A stretch of 64,000 bases of DNA, taken from positions 744,001 through 808,000 of the forward strand of contig CM033124.1 of NCBI GenBank assembly GCA_019321725.1. Reading direction: 5' to 3'. This DNA comes from Paulownia fortunei (lineage: Eukaryota; Streptophyta; Magnoliopsida; Lamiales; Paulowniaceae). Shown in pieces: positions 45,123 to 56,871 of the stretch. The notes under the pieces were generated by a model. The model was not told the DNA's origin. It saw nothing but the letters and a program-made list of their open reading frames with translations, and searched no databases. Both the position numbers and the translations under genes were made by a program. Numbering within the stretch: the first letter of the stretch is position 1; each line of letters starts with the position of its first letter.

Positions 45123-48100
45123 TTAACCAAGAAAAAAAGATGCAGCTGTCACTGGAGCCTCAGCAATTTGAGCTGCTGCTGCAATTCTAAGAGCCATCAT
45201 TGCTTTATAAGTAGCTAAGTCAGCATTTTCCATGAGCATCTGGGCTCTTTGACGCTTTAGAATAGCCAATCCTTCAAATCTGTCTGCAGCGGCTTTAGCT
45301 TCTTGCAATTTGTGTACATTATTCTGTTGTTCTAAGGCATCTCGTTCAGCAGCTATTGCTGTAGAATGAAATTCATAATCAATAGTAGCTAACATAAAAC
45401 AGTGAACAAGATTCAGAACCAACATAACACTTTATTGGATTACAAGAAGCCACCAACTTATTGAAACCCCAAATTGAGTTATGAATAACAACAAACAATT
45501 TCTACAAATGCTACTTGGCCAACTAAGGAGGAATAATTTCATACGGCCAACAATTTAAATTTCTAATACTTTCTTGTTAACTAAAATTAAAATGAATTAA
45601 TCTATTGACTATAAAATAGATTAACTTTTACTCAAACGTGCAAAAGGCCAATGCTGTCAGAACTTCTGAGATACTTCGATTCTGATCTTTTTCCAAGATT
45701 GTACATATATAACATGTATAATATGCACATAAAGGAGATAAATTACTAAACACAAACTTCATAAGGCCGCTATGGATATGAGAATAATAGGTATTAACAC
45801 CAGAATGCACTGTTAATAGAGTAAACTACTATGATTTCCAGTTTGTATCATATTAAACACAGCAAGCCCGCTCCTAAGTGATTCTATTCTTTGATCTGTA
45901 AACTTTTTTGAGCTATCAATATAAGATACCTATATCACATGGGTGGAATTATTTTATTCCCACAATAAACAAGTATATTTTGAAAGAATAACTTTAGTTC
46001 ATTCCACAAACTGATTAACAGACTGACAACAATTACTACAGAAACTCCAGGTTAGTGAGGACAAGCACCTTGCAAGAAAGGTCGTTGTTTGCCTCTCCCA
46101 ACCTGACTTGCTTGTCGTTTGAATGATCTTTTCTTCCGAAAAACAGACTTCGGGATCACTTGAATTCTTTTAGGCTGGTAAAGCTGCCAATAAAAGAATT
46201 GTTTTGTAACTTCAGGAAATGATGGAGCAGCACAGTGAAAAGTCAATTATTAGGATGTTCCAAAAATAAGCAGCGCACATAATCAAACAAATTTTTTTCT
46301 AGCACCGGGAAAAATTCAAAAAATTCAGAAAACAATTAAACATAACATAGAAATGCATTGGACCGGATCAAAAACAAGTAGTCAAATTATATTTGGTTCT
46401 AGACAAAATTTGACCACTCAGAAAGCCAGTTCAGAATGCAAAACTTGGTAAATATGGACAATGTTTAAGTGACATTAGTTTTTGTTCCTAGATGCAACAT
46501 CAGGTCACAACAATAACATGAGACACCTCAATAATTTTCACAAAGAAAGTACATAAAAGAAAAAGTAAAAAAGGAGACAGACACATAAAGAATCACAGAA
46601 GAACCGTAAGGTATTAAATACTTACAGTAAAACAAAAAACTGAAAAACAGAAGCAGCCTCAAAAAATACCAATTGTTATGGATCCTTTCATATAAATTTG
46701 GTATAAGGTAATAATATTTTGAAATGCATCATCAATTGTGAATAGTAAATACAAAAGCAGAAAAACTACCAGATAGAACTGGCTGACCCTGAGTGCGCAA
46801 GGATATGCATTGATCAATGGATGATATACACAAGCAACTACATCAGTTATAGGCATGTTTTTTATTTAATCAGATATTTTTCACCCATTATTACACAAGA
46901 ACAAATAAAAGCCTTCACTTGTGCTTCCCAAGCCATGTAAAATAGAAAGGTAAATTTGCAAAAGGATCTTGAACGCATTATCAAAATACCAAAGTTTGTC
47001 CATGAAATTATATATGGGCTTAAACCCAGCAACATTATTATCAATAGATAGACACAGTTTTAGAATCACTTCCCCTCAAACCTCAAGCTCATGAGATATT
47101 CAAATTCTATAACCAGCACATTAGATTTTTTACGAAGTACAATAGATTACAACAAAATTTGCATGTAAATCTAGTCATAACAAGTTAACAAGCATACTAG
47201 TATATCTTTAAAGAAGGACATTCTATTTACCTGGAAAATCCTTACTAAAGAGGAGCGTTTCTGTTTCCGCTTTTTAATCCAATAATTACGGATAGCCTCT
47301 ATAACTTCCCTTCTTTCTAGATGCGTACAAAAATCATAAGCTGATTGCTCATCAAAATGCTCATCTGGATTGCAGTGAAAACCTTTTTCAAGAGCATCAA
47401 TGATCAATTCAAAACTCTCAGGTGTGATAAGTTCTCGCACCTCCCTTCCTGCAAATAACTCATCATTCAATTTGGCCAGCCACTCCTCATCATCTGAGTC
47501 CATATCATAGTTGGCATTCTTCTTCAACAAAGCCCTGATTAGCTCATCATCTTTCACAGTAATGTATGAATCAGGCCTCACATAAGGCATATAATTGGTA
47601 TCAACAGAGCTGGATACTTCTTGAACCCCAGGAACAGGAATAACACTAGCTGTAGGGGACAGCATGTTCCGGTCAGAGCATTCCTTATAAAGTTCCTTGA
47701 AAATCAACCAATCCTGTTTATTAGGAAACTCAAGCTTCCAACCACCATCACAGGCCCATAATATGGCATGAGTGAAGCGGTTAGAACAAGATGGCCTCAT
47801 GACCTTTTGTGCAGTCAGACTGTATCGCTTAGTTCCATCTTTCGAAACAGCGAGAAACCATTGTTTTGAAGCAGACAATTCCAAAGTGATAATGACTCCT
47901 TCTTCCCTATAACACTTGTCTGTGTCAGTAACTAACAGGTTCACAGAACAGCTACTGGCACATACATCCTGTGTCAACACCCCAAGGGCAGATTTTAGCT
48001 CTTTGATGTTTGCTGTGGAACTCCTCTTATCAGAACTCCTAAGTAAACGACTAGGTGCTGCAGCAGAGAGTTGGACGCCCTCATGTCTAATCCTGAAAAA

Positions 48101-49554
48101 ATCTGAAGCTAAAGCTCCACTAGCTTTCTGAGCTCGAAAAGCTGATGGTGGTCTACCTCTCTTGCGCCTCAGAGAACTCCTCCTTTTCTGGATATTACGA
48201 CTGTTTCTTAATTGTAAATTTCGAAGAGCAGATTTAGGTAATCCAACAGCTGAGTGTGACAACTCCCTCATCCCTGAATTATCATTACCAGATGCTACCA
48301 CGTCACTGTAAGATATGTCTCTTCCAGGAGAAGATGCTACTGCAATACAATCTCGGTGGTCTCTCCAATAAGGAATTTGAAAAGAGGGTTCTTCAGCATC
48401 ATCAGCCACATCTGTTACATCCTTCTCATAAACACCCGACGAATGTGCCACAAGCAAGCAAGCCAAATGTGCAGATCTAAGACACATACTTGTTTGCAAA
48501 TGCACAAAGAAAGATGGAATTGCTTTAAAATCAACAGAAAACAATGGTATCAAAGACCTGGATCCAGAAATTATGCAAATACCGGGGTTCTTGGCAGTAA
48601 TAGAATCCTGTGACAAGATAATCACAATAAATTAATCAGACAGAACAAAGCAAGTAATTGAAGATCTTTGTATTTTCAGTGGCAACTTAAAACCTCACTA
48701 ATGAACGCATTTTCCGGAATTGCAGCTAAGGTTCTCCCACCAATTCAAAATTGAGTCCACATTTGCAATGCCAGTAAAATGTTCCCGAGAGAAAAAAGAT
48801 AAATACATAACACATGATTTACAAAATTTAACCGTCTTAAGCAAATGCACCCCAAATCTAACAACTACCTTACAAAGTAAGGAAAATAATTTACCTGGAG
48901 AAAAAGCACTCCACCAGAGGAATAAGCATCAAATATTGGTTTCGAAAGCACAAACGCAGACAACCGCCTCATTCCAATTCTAACCCTAGTCATGTAGCTC
49001 AGCACAGAAGTCAAGAAGCAAGTAATCCAATAACCAGAATCATTAGAAGACTCATCAACAACAATAGCAAGTTCCCAAAACCTACTAACAGAATCCCGGA
49101 GGTCTCCACAAGTTTCAAATGATTCAGCAGCTCCACATTTTTTTTTCTGTTGTTTCTTTACAAACTTCTTCCCATACCTTTTATCTTCTGTAAGGCCAGT
49201 ATTTGCCAACTCCACCCTCTTTCTCTTTCTCTTTCTCCTATACATAATTCCACACATCCTGTCCACATTTTTCACCTCCACCACACCTTCCGATGCAAGT
49301 TCTTCCATTCTAGGTTCTGCAGTCATATCCACTGAAGCACTATTTTCATTTTCCTGCCACATGTCCTTGCATCGGTCACCAGCATCTCCTCCTCCATCTG
49401 CAGAATTGTTTAGAAGCTCAGTCCACTTATTTTCCCCATGAGCTGCTCTCACGTATTTGCTGACTTCCTGCGGTTCCGTCCACAGTCTCCTCCCTGAACG
49501 CAAAACTCGTGCCCCGAACACCCTTGTACTCCTTCTCATTCCCACTGAAGGCAT
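45123..49554 (-). CDS. Enhancer-of-polycomb-like protein (NuA4-type chromatin factor)
   Basis: This is a plant enhancer-of-polycomb-like protein, related to the EPC/Epl1 subunit of NuA4-type histone acetyltransferase. Exons on the minus strand are 48895-49554, 47231-48607, 46069-46183 and 45123-45358. Phases are 0, 0 and 1, all with GT-AG borders, giving 795 residues. The start MPSVGMRRSTRVFG followed by GARVLRSGRRLW is the typical N-terminus of this family; an in-frame extension upstream has no ATG. Basic segments (YRRKRKRKRVE, KKQQKKK, RRSSLRRKRGRPP) look like nuclear-localisation or AT-hook-type sequence. Exon 2 ends with the EPC-like block YVRPDSYITVKDDELIRALL ... NYDMDSDDEEWLAKLNDEL. The C-terminus is a charged then Ala-rich helix (ALRIAAAAQIAEAPVTAASF). 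It is convergent with TH2. All frames are clean. Its expected role is nuclear, in histone acetylation and transcription. Confidence 0.9.
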
Positions 49555-50560
49555 CGGCTTACGTTTATTCCTACGAGGCAAAGCCCCAGAATTAATTTTC
49601 CTCTTCACTTTTGTATTTGAACCACCTTTAAAGACCAAAACTTGGTCCAATGGACAACGCAGCAAACTCTGGTAATGATGAACACCGAAAAAAAAATATG
49701 CGTTCTTCTTTCAAGAAGACACTCAGGCGAATTTACTGGAAAGGAAATGGCGATTACCAACCGACTCAATGTTATACAACTCGGGCTCAGTCCAAAATGA
49801 TGGAGGATGAACTCAGCAACCCAGTTCAACTCACGCTCCTAACTCAACCAGACTCCAAAAACCAGAAGCAAAACTGACTAACCGAATCAAAGCAGCCGCG
49901 AACTCGGCATGCCACTCGGGCAGAACAAAAAGCAACTTTCTTGGTTAGATCTCCGCTTAATCCACACTCCTAACAACACAACTTCGGATATTTGGAAGCA
50001 AAACTCGGAGAACAACCCGGTCCCAACTCAATCCCCGCTGCAGTCTACCTCAGCCAAAAATCGACCCAAAATTCGGTTCCTTCCAAGCATGCAAGCAAAA
50101 CCACTCTTCTTCACACCCCTCCCATACCAAGAAACGGTCTCAACTCAGTAAACTCGGATCAACTCGTTACAACTCGGACCCACTACACACCCAGATATTT
50201 TTTTCAACTCATTTTTGTCGCACACCACACAAGGAAGAAACTATAAAACAAGATTAAAAGAAAAATCAAATAAATCCCAACGACATCTCAGAAAAATCCC
50301 ATCTTTTCTCTCTCAAGCACAAAACCCCATCAAATAGAACGCAAAAATTACAAGAAACAAATATTTACCTGACACGAAAAGATTAAAGCACCCCTTTTTT
50401 CGTCAACAAATAATCCCTTTGATTTTTCAAAGTGGGCTTTTTCTTTTCTTATATATATATATATATATCCCCTTTTTTTTCCCTTGGTTTCAATGGCGTT
50501 CGCGTTAAAATGATGGCTGCGATGGGGTAGGTTGCAGGTTCTAGGGTTTATGAGAGAGCG
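49555..50560 (-). other. 5' leader and promoter of the EPL-like gene
   Basis: The C/A-rich interval upstream of 49554 is unusually GC-rich for this window. A possible 3' splice site (ATCATTACCAG ending at 49677 on minus) suggests a 5' UTR intron. Open frames on both strands here have no recognisable domain and are probably by-products of base composition. A (TA) tract lies at about 50451-50468. Confidence 0.5.
50542..50549 (-). promoter_or_regulatory. Telo-box (AAACCCTA) upstream of the EPL-like gene
   Basis: On the minus strand this reads AAACCCTA, the telo-box common near the transcription start of plant housekeeping and chromatin genes. It lies about 990 nt upstream of the ATG, consistent with a leader intron. 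The motif is short, so function is inferred. Confidence 0.4.
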
Positions 50561-50924
50561 AAAGAAGAGGGTGACTATTAACTGCTGCTACTACTAGGCC
50601 AAGAGTACTGAGGACCGTTGGATGGAAACGATGGAGAGCTGAGATTTCAGGGATTTGATGACTTATAGAATAGTTCGAGGAGGTGGGGGCCCCATGACTT
50701 TTTCTCTGTTTGTGGAGAGAGGGAGGGGAGGGGAAGCGAAGGGGATTTTTTTTAAGGAGAAATTACACTTTGCTCCATCGATTATTATTATATCACATTT
50801 TGCTCCCTCAACTAAGTATCCCCATTTATTATGTCAATGGAACCGAACGTGTTCAATTTCGAACTCAATCCGCCAAAATCCACCAACTCGCTTGCGGCAG
50901 AATTTAATAGCATAAATTGTTTGA

Positions 50925-51200
50925 ATTGGATCTGATTTTTTCATTTTTAAACTTAGATCCGACCTAGATATGACAAGAGTTTAATTTTTTTTAACTTTTT
51001 AAATATTTATTATAAATATTTATATAATATTCTTTTAGAAAAATAATTTTTTTAAAATTTTTAATAATAGTAATTTTAAAAAATATAATTTTTCTAATTT
51101 TTTAAATTAAAAATGAGTATACCCACCAGATTAGGTCTAGGATGAGTTGGGCATCGTACAAACTAATTAAATCCAAATTTAATCTATCATCATTCTTAAT
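50925..51200 (-). repeat. Dispersed repeat family R3, copy (inverted)
   Basis: It aligns with 55905-56215 in the same orientation (TAATTTTTTTTAACTTTTTA, ATATTTATAT, TTTCTAATTTTTTAAAT) and with 8265-8450 and 16340-16550 in reverse. GC-richer ends (GATCCGACCTAGA, CCACCAGATTAGG) bound an AT-rich core. Confidence 0.5.
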
Positions 51201-52720
51201 CGCATTTGTCTTTCCTCAAATTTAAAAATAGATATTTAAATTAAATGCTATTACTAAAAAAGTTAGAACTATTACATTTCGCTATAAGTATTAATCAAAT
51301 ATTTTTTGATATTTTGAATTGAGATACAATATAATGCTCAAAATAAGATTGCCCCTATTGAAAATTAAGAAATTCCACTCCAATATTTTTTTATTATTGT
51401 GGGCTTTGGAATTAAAATTAAAAATATAAAAATCTTAAAAATGAATTTTTGTATAAGCAACCGTATTTTTACCCCTCGTGATTTTATTACAAAAATGTTG
51501 TAACTAACTCACTTTGCTTAAGTTAATAAATCAATATTTTCAAATCAACATAAGGTGAAAAATGTGAAGGAAATTATCTTTATGTATGTACAAAAACATT
51601 GCACATCCACATTAGTGCTTTTCTCTATGATGCATGGTTACAAGAATACGACAATTTTAGATATTTTAGGCCGCACATAACTTAGACATAACTATTCATA
51701 TATATTATATACAAATATAAACATACATGTATAATATTATGTAATCAAAAATAAATTTCTACAAACATCAATGTGAGTACAAAAATAAAAGATATTCATA
51801 TTAGTGATAACTCAAATGTGTATTATTGTGCTTTGTGGACTATGGTATTAGGGGGGCAAAAAAGAATGATTTAAAAAATGAGGGTTCAAGAAAGAGAAAG
51901 AGAACATAAATAGGTGGTCTATTTTTTTTTAACTTAGTTTTATATATATACTTTTTAAAATTTTTATAACCTCTGATTTTTTATAAAATTATGAAAAAAT
52001 CTAATTGTGTTCGAATTGTGTCATGCATTATTATTGTATCCAGAATAAGTTGAAGTTAGCGAATTTCTCAAATTATTTTTTAAACATATCAAATATCGTG
52101 TCAAACATGTTTTGACAATACGTTGAATTATTTTTTATGGCGTTATACATTATTGATATGAATATATTTCTTATTGATCTTTTGTATTATTAAACTAATA
52201 TATATATAGTATGGAGTATGAATTTAATATTAAAAATATAAAAAATAAAAATTTAGTATATTTTACTATTCTGTAATGTACACGATATTTGCATTTTTCA
52301 TATATCATCCAATTGATGTTTGAGTGTTTTCGATTTAGGTGTAATTTGTATTTCCTTTTTCTCTGTTTTTCTCTCCAACTCCCTCTTTTGCCTCCACTCG
52401 GCTTTTATGGCTCTAGTTGCTTGACTTATCATTCTTGAAAAATTGATTCCTAAAGAAAAATGTGATATAAAGTAGTTTGGGAGAAACGAGGAAGGGTTTT
52501 TGGAAACATGTTTGATGAGAAATAAAAGTGCATTTATTATGATTAATATTAAAAATATATATTTGGATATGAATATATTTTTTAAAATTTTGTTTGATTA
52601 TTATTCTTTGATATAATTTTAGTATCATATATCATTGCATTATTTTATATTTTTATTCAACTTTTGTATGGTTTTATGTGCATCAAACATATAAATAATA
52701 TATATACTATTTAGTCCCAA

Positions 52721-52834
52721 GGTAAGTAGCGCAATAGATAGCATTTGAGTCACCAACGTGAATGTGGGAGTTTGATTTCCTTTTAAAGTTTAAAAAAACT
52801 GCTTGAAATGTGAACTCAAGTGTGTTGTTGTTTT
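52721..52834 (+). mobile_element. SINE-like tRNA-derived element ending in TTG repeats
   Basis: TAGCGCAATAGATAGC (box A-like, 52727-52742) is followed by GGGAGTTTGATTTCC (box B-like, 52766-52780), the pol III promoter layout of tRNA-derived SINEs. The element ends in TGTTGTTGTTTT; TTG-rich tails are known in the tobacco TS SINE family. It does not fold as a tRNA and no target duplication was found, so borders are approximate. Confidence 0.55.
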
Positions 52835-52884
52835 AGATAGAAATCACATATCGAATTATCGACTCAAATATGTGTATATTGTAG

Positions 52885-53080
52885 ATACTAATATTTTCAT
52901 AATCGGACCTATGATTAAACTAATTTTGTTAAAATTAGCTGTTTAACCAGTTTGACCAGTTTAATAAAAATTAATTATATTTTTTTATTTTATTACATAA
53001 AATAATAATATAAGAGATTAATTGTTATGTAATATGTTTTAAATATAAAAATAAATAAATAATTATATAAAAACATTAAA
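52885..53080 (-). repeat. Dispersed repeat family R1, copy C (truncated, inverted)
   Basis: The reverse complement matches 56235-56630 almost without gaps over AATTTTGTTAAAATTAGC, AACCAGTTTGACCAG, AATAAAAATTAATTATAT, TTACATAAAATAATAATATA and TTTTAAATATAAAAATAAAT. It is the closest pair in the family. The left half of the element is missing. Confidence 0.65.
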
Positions 53081-55904
53081 CAGTTACATAAATAGTAGTA
53101 AGATATCATATTAATAGATTAAAAATAAATATAACTATTCATATTAAAATTAAACATGAAATAGTATACTTAAATATGAAAGTCTTAAACAAAGAAAAAT
53201 ATTAAAAAATAAATTCTTAAGGGAAAAACACTCCATACAATCAAATATATCAATAAATTTAACTCCAAACTTTATTCCACAATAAAAAATTAATTAAATA
53301 AGATATCATTTTTGTTTTATATAAGTTTAAACAAACGTAGACATATTAATAAAATATCATAAAAACAAAATAAGGAAAATAAAAAAATCCCTTTAATCGA
53401 TGAAGTATTAAAGAAGGAAAATATTAAAAAAATTAATTCTTAAGAAAAAAAATTACCTATTTACAATCAAATATATCAATTAATTTAACAATAAATTTTA
53501 CTGAATATGACAAAACTAACTGAACAAGGTGTCATTTTTCTTTACATAAATTTAATAAAATGCAACACACTCACAAAATATCATACTACTAAATTAAAAT
53601 ATAAATTTTTATATTAAAACAAACTTAAACAAAAAAGATATTGAAAATATAAATCATTAACAAAGGAAATTATTCAAGAATGAATTCTTAAAAAAAAAAT
53701 GAAGTCCATCAAATTCTCTAACTAAATTTGTTATAGCGACCACCAATTTACTTTTGTCACGTTCCTTACACTTTTCTCTTTTTTTATTTTAGACATATTT
53801 ATTCAATATTATGATTTTTTTAAAATTTAAAAAATATTTTAATTGTAAATGGGGCAAAATACTATATAGACTATTATCAAGGTAAACTGAATTTGTTCTT
53901 TTATGAAAATACAGGAGTATTTTTATCCATCAAACTGAATTTTTTAAGAATTAGAGGGTAATTGATACCATTTATTTATACATATATATTTACATTAAAG
54001 TATAACTATATATATATATGCGTGTATTAACCATTTTTGCATTTTATTTATATAATTAAAGTAGGTTTATTTATATATAATCACATATTGTTAATATTAA
54101 TATATAAAGTGTGTGTAGTAGGTGTTGAACTAATCGATCATAGTATAATATAATCACATATAGTGTTTGTATTGTTAGAGATATAATTTGTGATAAGATT
54201 TTTCAGGGAGACAAAATCCTATATTGGGAATTTTATTTTTTTTCAGAAAATTGGAGCAAATTCTAGATTGGTGGAAATAGATACTTCTGATAAAATTATA
54301 GAATTTTTACAAAAAATCCCATAAGCAATCAAGGTCTATGTGTCTCTCTCTTATCTCACAAATATATTATTTTTCTCTCTCCAATACTATTTTGATTTAT
54401 TAATTTCTCAAGTGACTTTTTTTTTCTTCATTTATGAAAAACTCAATAAATGCATAAAAGAGTTATAGTAAAAAATAAATAAATACTTTGTATAAATTTT
54501 AAATAATTAAGTCCACACATCAAGCATACTAAGACCACTAATATATATGTGTACATGTCTGTATGCGTACATGTATAAATGCATTTATATATATATATAG
54601 AGAGAGAGAAAAATTATATATAAAAAAATATGTATTTTTATATAAATAAAAAATATAAATTATCTCCAACTATTGAAAACAAGTTGAACCCCATAAGTAA
54701 AGGTAAATGATGGTTTTATACATATGAAAATAAATATATCATCGTTGATAATATTTAAATTGCACAATAATTGAAAATAAATAAATAAATAAACAAACTT
54801 CTTACATAATTTGCCAGTCGAATTCACATAATATGAAGAAGTGCCAGGAAATTTGAATTTATCAAGAGAAATAACTATTCTATTTTCCTTTGAATACCAA
54901 GCAATTTTAGTAATGAAAAATGTAAATAGGTAATAAAAGGCTTGTTTGGTTTCATTTTCTATATCGAGTTTTTGCATTTTTTACTATTGGAATTGTAAAA
55001 AATGTGTTTGTTTATCGCATTTTCCATCAAATTATACTAATTTTTATTTTCTTTTTATTTTTTTAACGTTAGAGATGGAAATTAAGAACGACCATTTTAA
55101 AAAATATAGAAAGTAGTCCAAACTTATCACTCCCATTTTACAAAAAATGATCAAAATTAAGATTTTGATACTATTTTCCACTAATTTAAAAATAATCACA
55201 ATACACTAACAAATAAATCAATTATTCGTTATAACATCACATGAATGATGTGACATAAAGAATATAATTAGAGATATACAATAAATTTAATAATAATTTT
55301 TCATTCAAAATTGGATTAACAGATAGAAAATAAATAAAATAATGGGATGCACAAGTTAATATAATTATATTAATATACAGTTTAAACATTTCATTATTTT
55401 CAAAACATTATAACCATTTACATTTTTCATATTTTATTGTGATAATAATTGAAACCAAACATATAGAGTATGATTCATTTGCATTTTATTCCTAAAAAAT
55501 TATATATCTTAGTAGAAGAAAAGAGATAAAGTAGTTTTAGAGTTAATAATTTTTGAGAATGCAATTAGACAAGAATAAAAATATAATGATTATAATTGAT
55601 ACATCATGTATTTTTTATAATTTTATTTTTTTTGGATACATGTATATTTTTTGAAAATGGTAGATAAGAGATAAAAATATAATAATTAGACTAAATGAGA
55701 TATTTATTTTTTTGTAAGAAGATATTTGAATATGAATATATTTTTTAAAAAATAAAAAAATATATTGTAAAGGATTTTTTTTGGAAGAAGCCCACACCTA
55801 AATACATTTTTATTGAAAAAATATGTTATGAGATTTTTTTAAAAATAATTCCACAAGCGACATATTCATTATTTTCCTTACAAAATCTATGAGTCAACCT
55901 TATT

Positions 55905-56215
55905 AATAGGTATGACAATGAGGTTGCTCGTTCCGGGCTTGTTCGCTTTGAGCGAATTTTTACTATTATAAACGAATTTTAAATAAATTTTGAATTTTTA
56001 TTTTCAAACCCGTCCTGAACCTGTCAATTTTTTATTTTTTAAACTTTATTTTATACATATTTATAAAATATTACTTTATTAAAAAAATATTTTTATAAAA
56101 TTTAGTGGTATTATTATTTAAAATATATTTTTTGAATTTTTTAAATTTTATAAATGGATCCAACGAATCTAACCCGTTGGATCTAAATTTATGGGCAGAT
56201 CCGAATCCAAATCCA
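55905..56215 (-). repeat. Dispersed repeat family R3, copy (inverted)
   Basis: AT-rich core with GC-richer ends (CGTTCCGGGCTTGTTCGC, CCCGTTGGATC). The reverse complement shares AATAATACCACTAAATTTT with 16340-16550. It abuts an R1 copy. Confidence 0.5.
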
Positions 56216-56234
56216 ATTTTTTTTTAGTAAAGTG

Positions 56235-56630
56235 AGTTTTAATTTTGTTCAAATCCATTATTATAACTGCCTAGAACTGATCAAAACTAGTTAAAATCGA
56301 TTTGATCGATTTTAATATTTTTTTTATTTTTTATTTTTTATTTTTATAAAGGTTTAAATTTGATATTTTGTTATATTTATGTGATTATTTGAATTTTGTA
56401 TTTTGTTATTTATTTTTATGTAAATATTTATTTATTTTTATATTTAAAATATATTATATAATAATTAATCTATTATATTATTATTTTACATAATAAAATA
56501 AAAAAATATAATTAATTTTTATTAAATCGGTTCGACTGTCGGTTGAACCGCTCCAATCGGTTGAACCGCTAATTTTAACAAAATTAATTTGATCACCGAT
56601 CATAAAAATATTGATTATATCTATTTACTA
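56235..56630 (+). repeat. Dispersed repeat family R1, copy D (most complete)
   Basis: This copy has both GC-richer ends: ATCGATTTGATCGATTTT at the left, and GGTTCGACTGTCGGTTGAAC then ATTTGATCACCGATCATAAA at the right. It aligns with 14325-14700 directly and with 15465-15900 and 52885-53080 in reverse. Confidence 0.6.
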
Positions 56631-56781
56631 ATTCAAACACGTTTGAATTTTTACTAAAAATGTTTACAATCCTTGAGAATGTTTAGAAACAAAAACCAAA
56701 AAATAGAATGAAACCAAACGGCTCCTAGTAAAGTGTGGCTTTTCTGTGAGAATCTCTTTACCGCCGCGTATTTTGAACGGG

Positions 56782-56791
56782 ACGACGTCGT
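56782..56791. promoter_or_regulatory. ACGACGTCGT palindrome (C-box) upstream of ATRX
   Basis: A perfect 10-nt palindrome with GACGTC core, a typical bZIP-factor binding site, lies 81 nt upstream of the ATRX start codon in a GC-richer patch. Function is inferred from motif and position. Confidence 0.45.
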
Positions 56792-56871
56792 TTCACACCC
56801 CCCAATTTCAACTTCCCTCCTTTGCTATATGTGTAAGTACTAAGATTTGATTCAAAAAATCAGTTCAAAAA

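Larger units (their letters stand above)
50930..56760. other. AT-rich repeat region between EPL-like and ATRX genes
   Basis: I see no gene in this 5.8 kb. It holds R3 copies (50925-51200, 55905-56215), R1 copies (52885-53080, 56235-56630) and a SINE-like element (52721-52834). Stretches such as 53090-53700 contain loosely repeated phrases (ATCAAATATATCAAT, ATTCTTAAG) suggesting old local duplications. Short frames are AT-driven and not credible as genes. Confidence 0.6.

Noticed and set aside
49605..50246. Several frames on both strands upstream of the EPL-like start
   Set aside because: The C/A-rich leader produces overlapping open frames on both strands; none has a recognised domain. An N-terminal extension of the EPL-like protein was considered but has no ATG.
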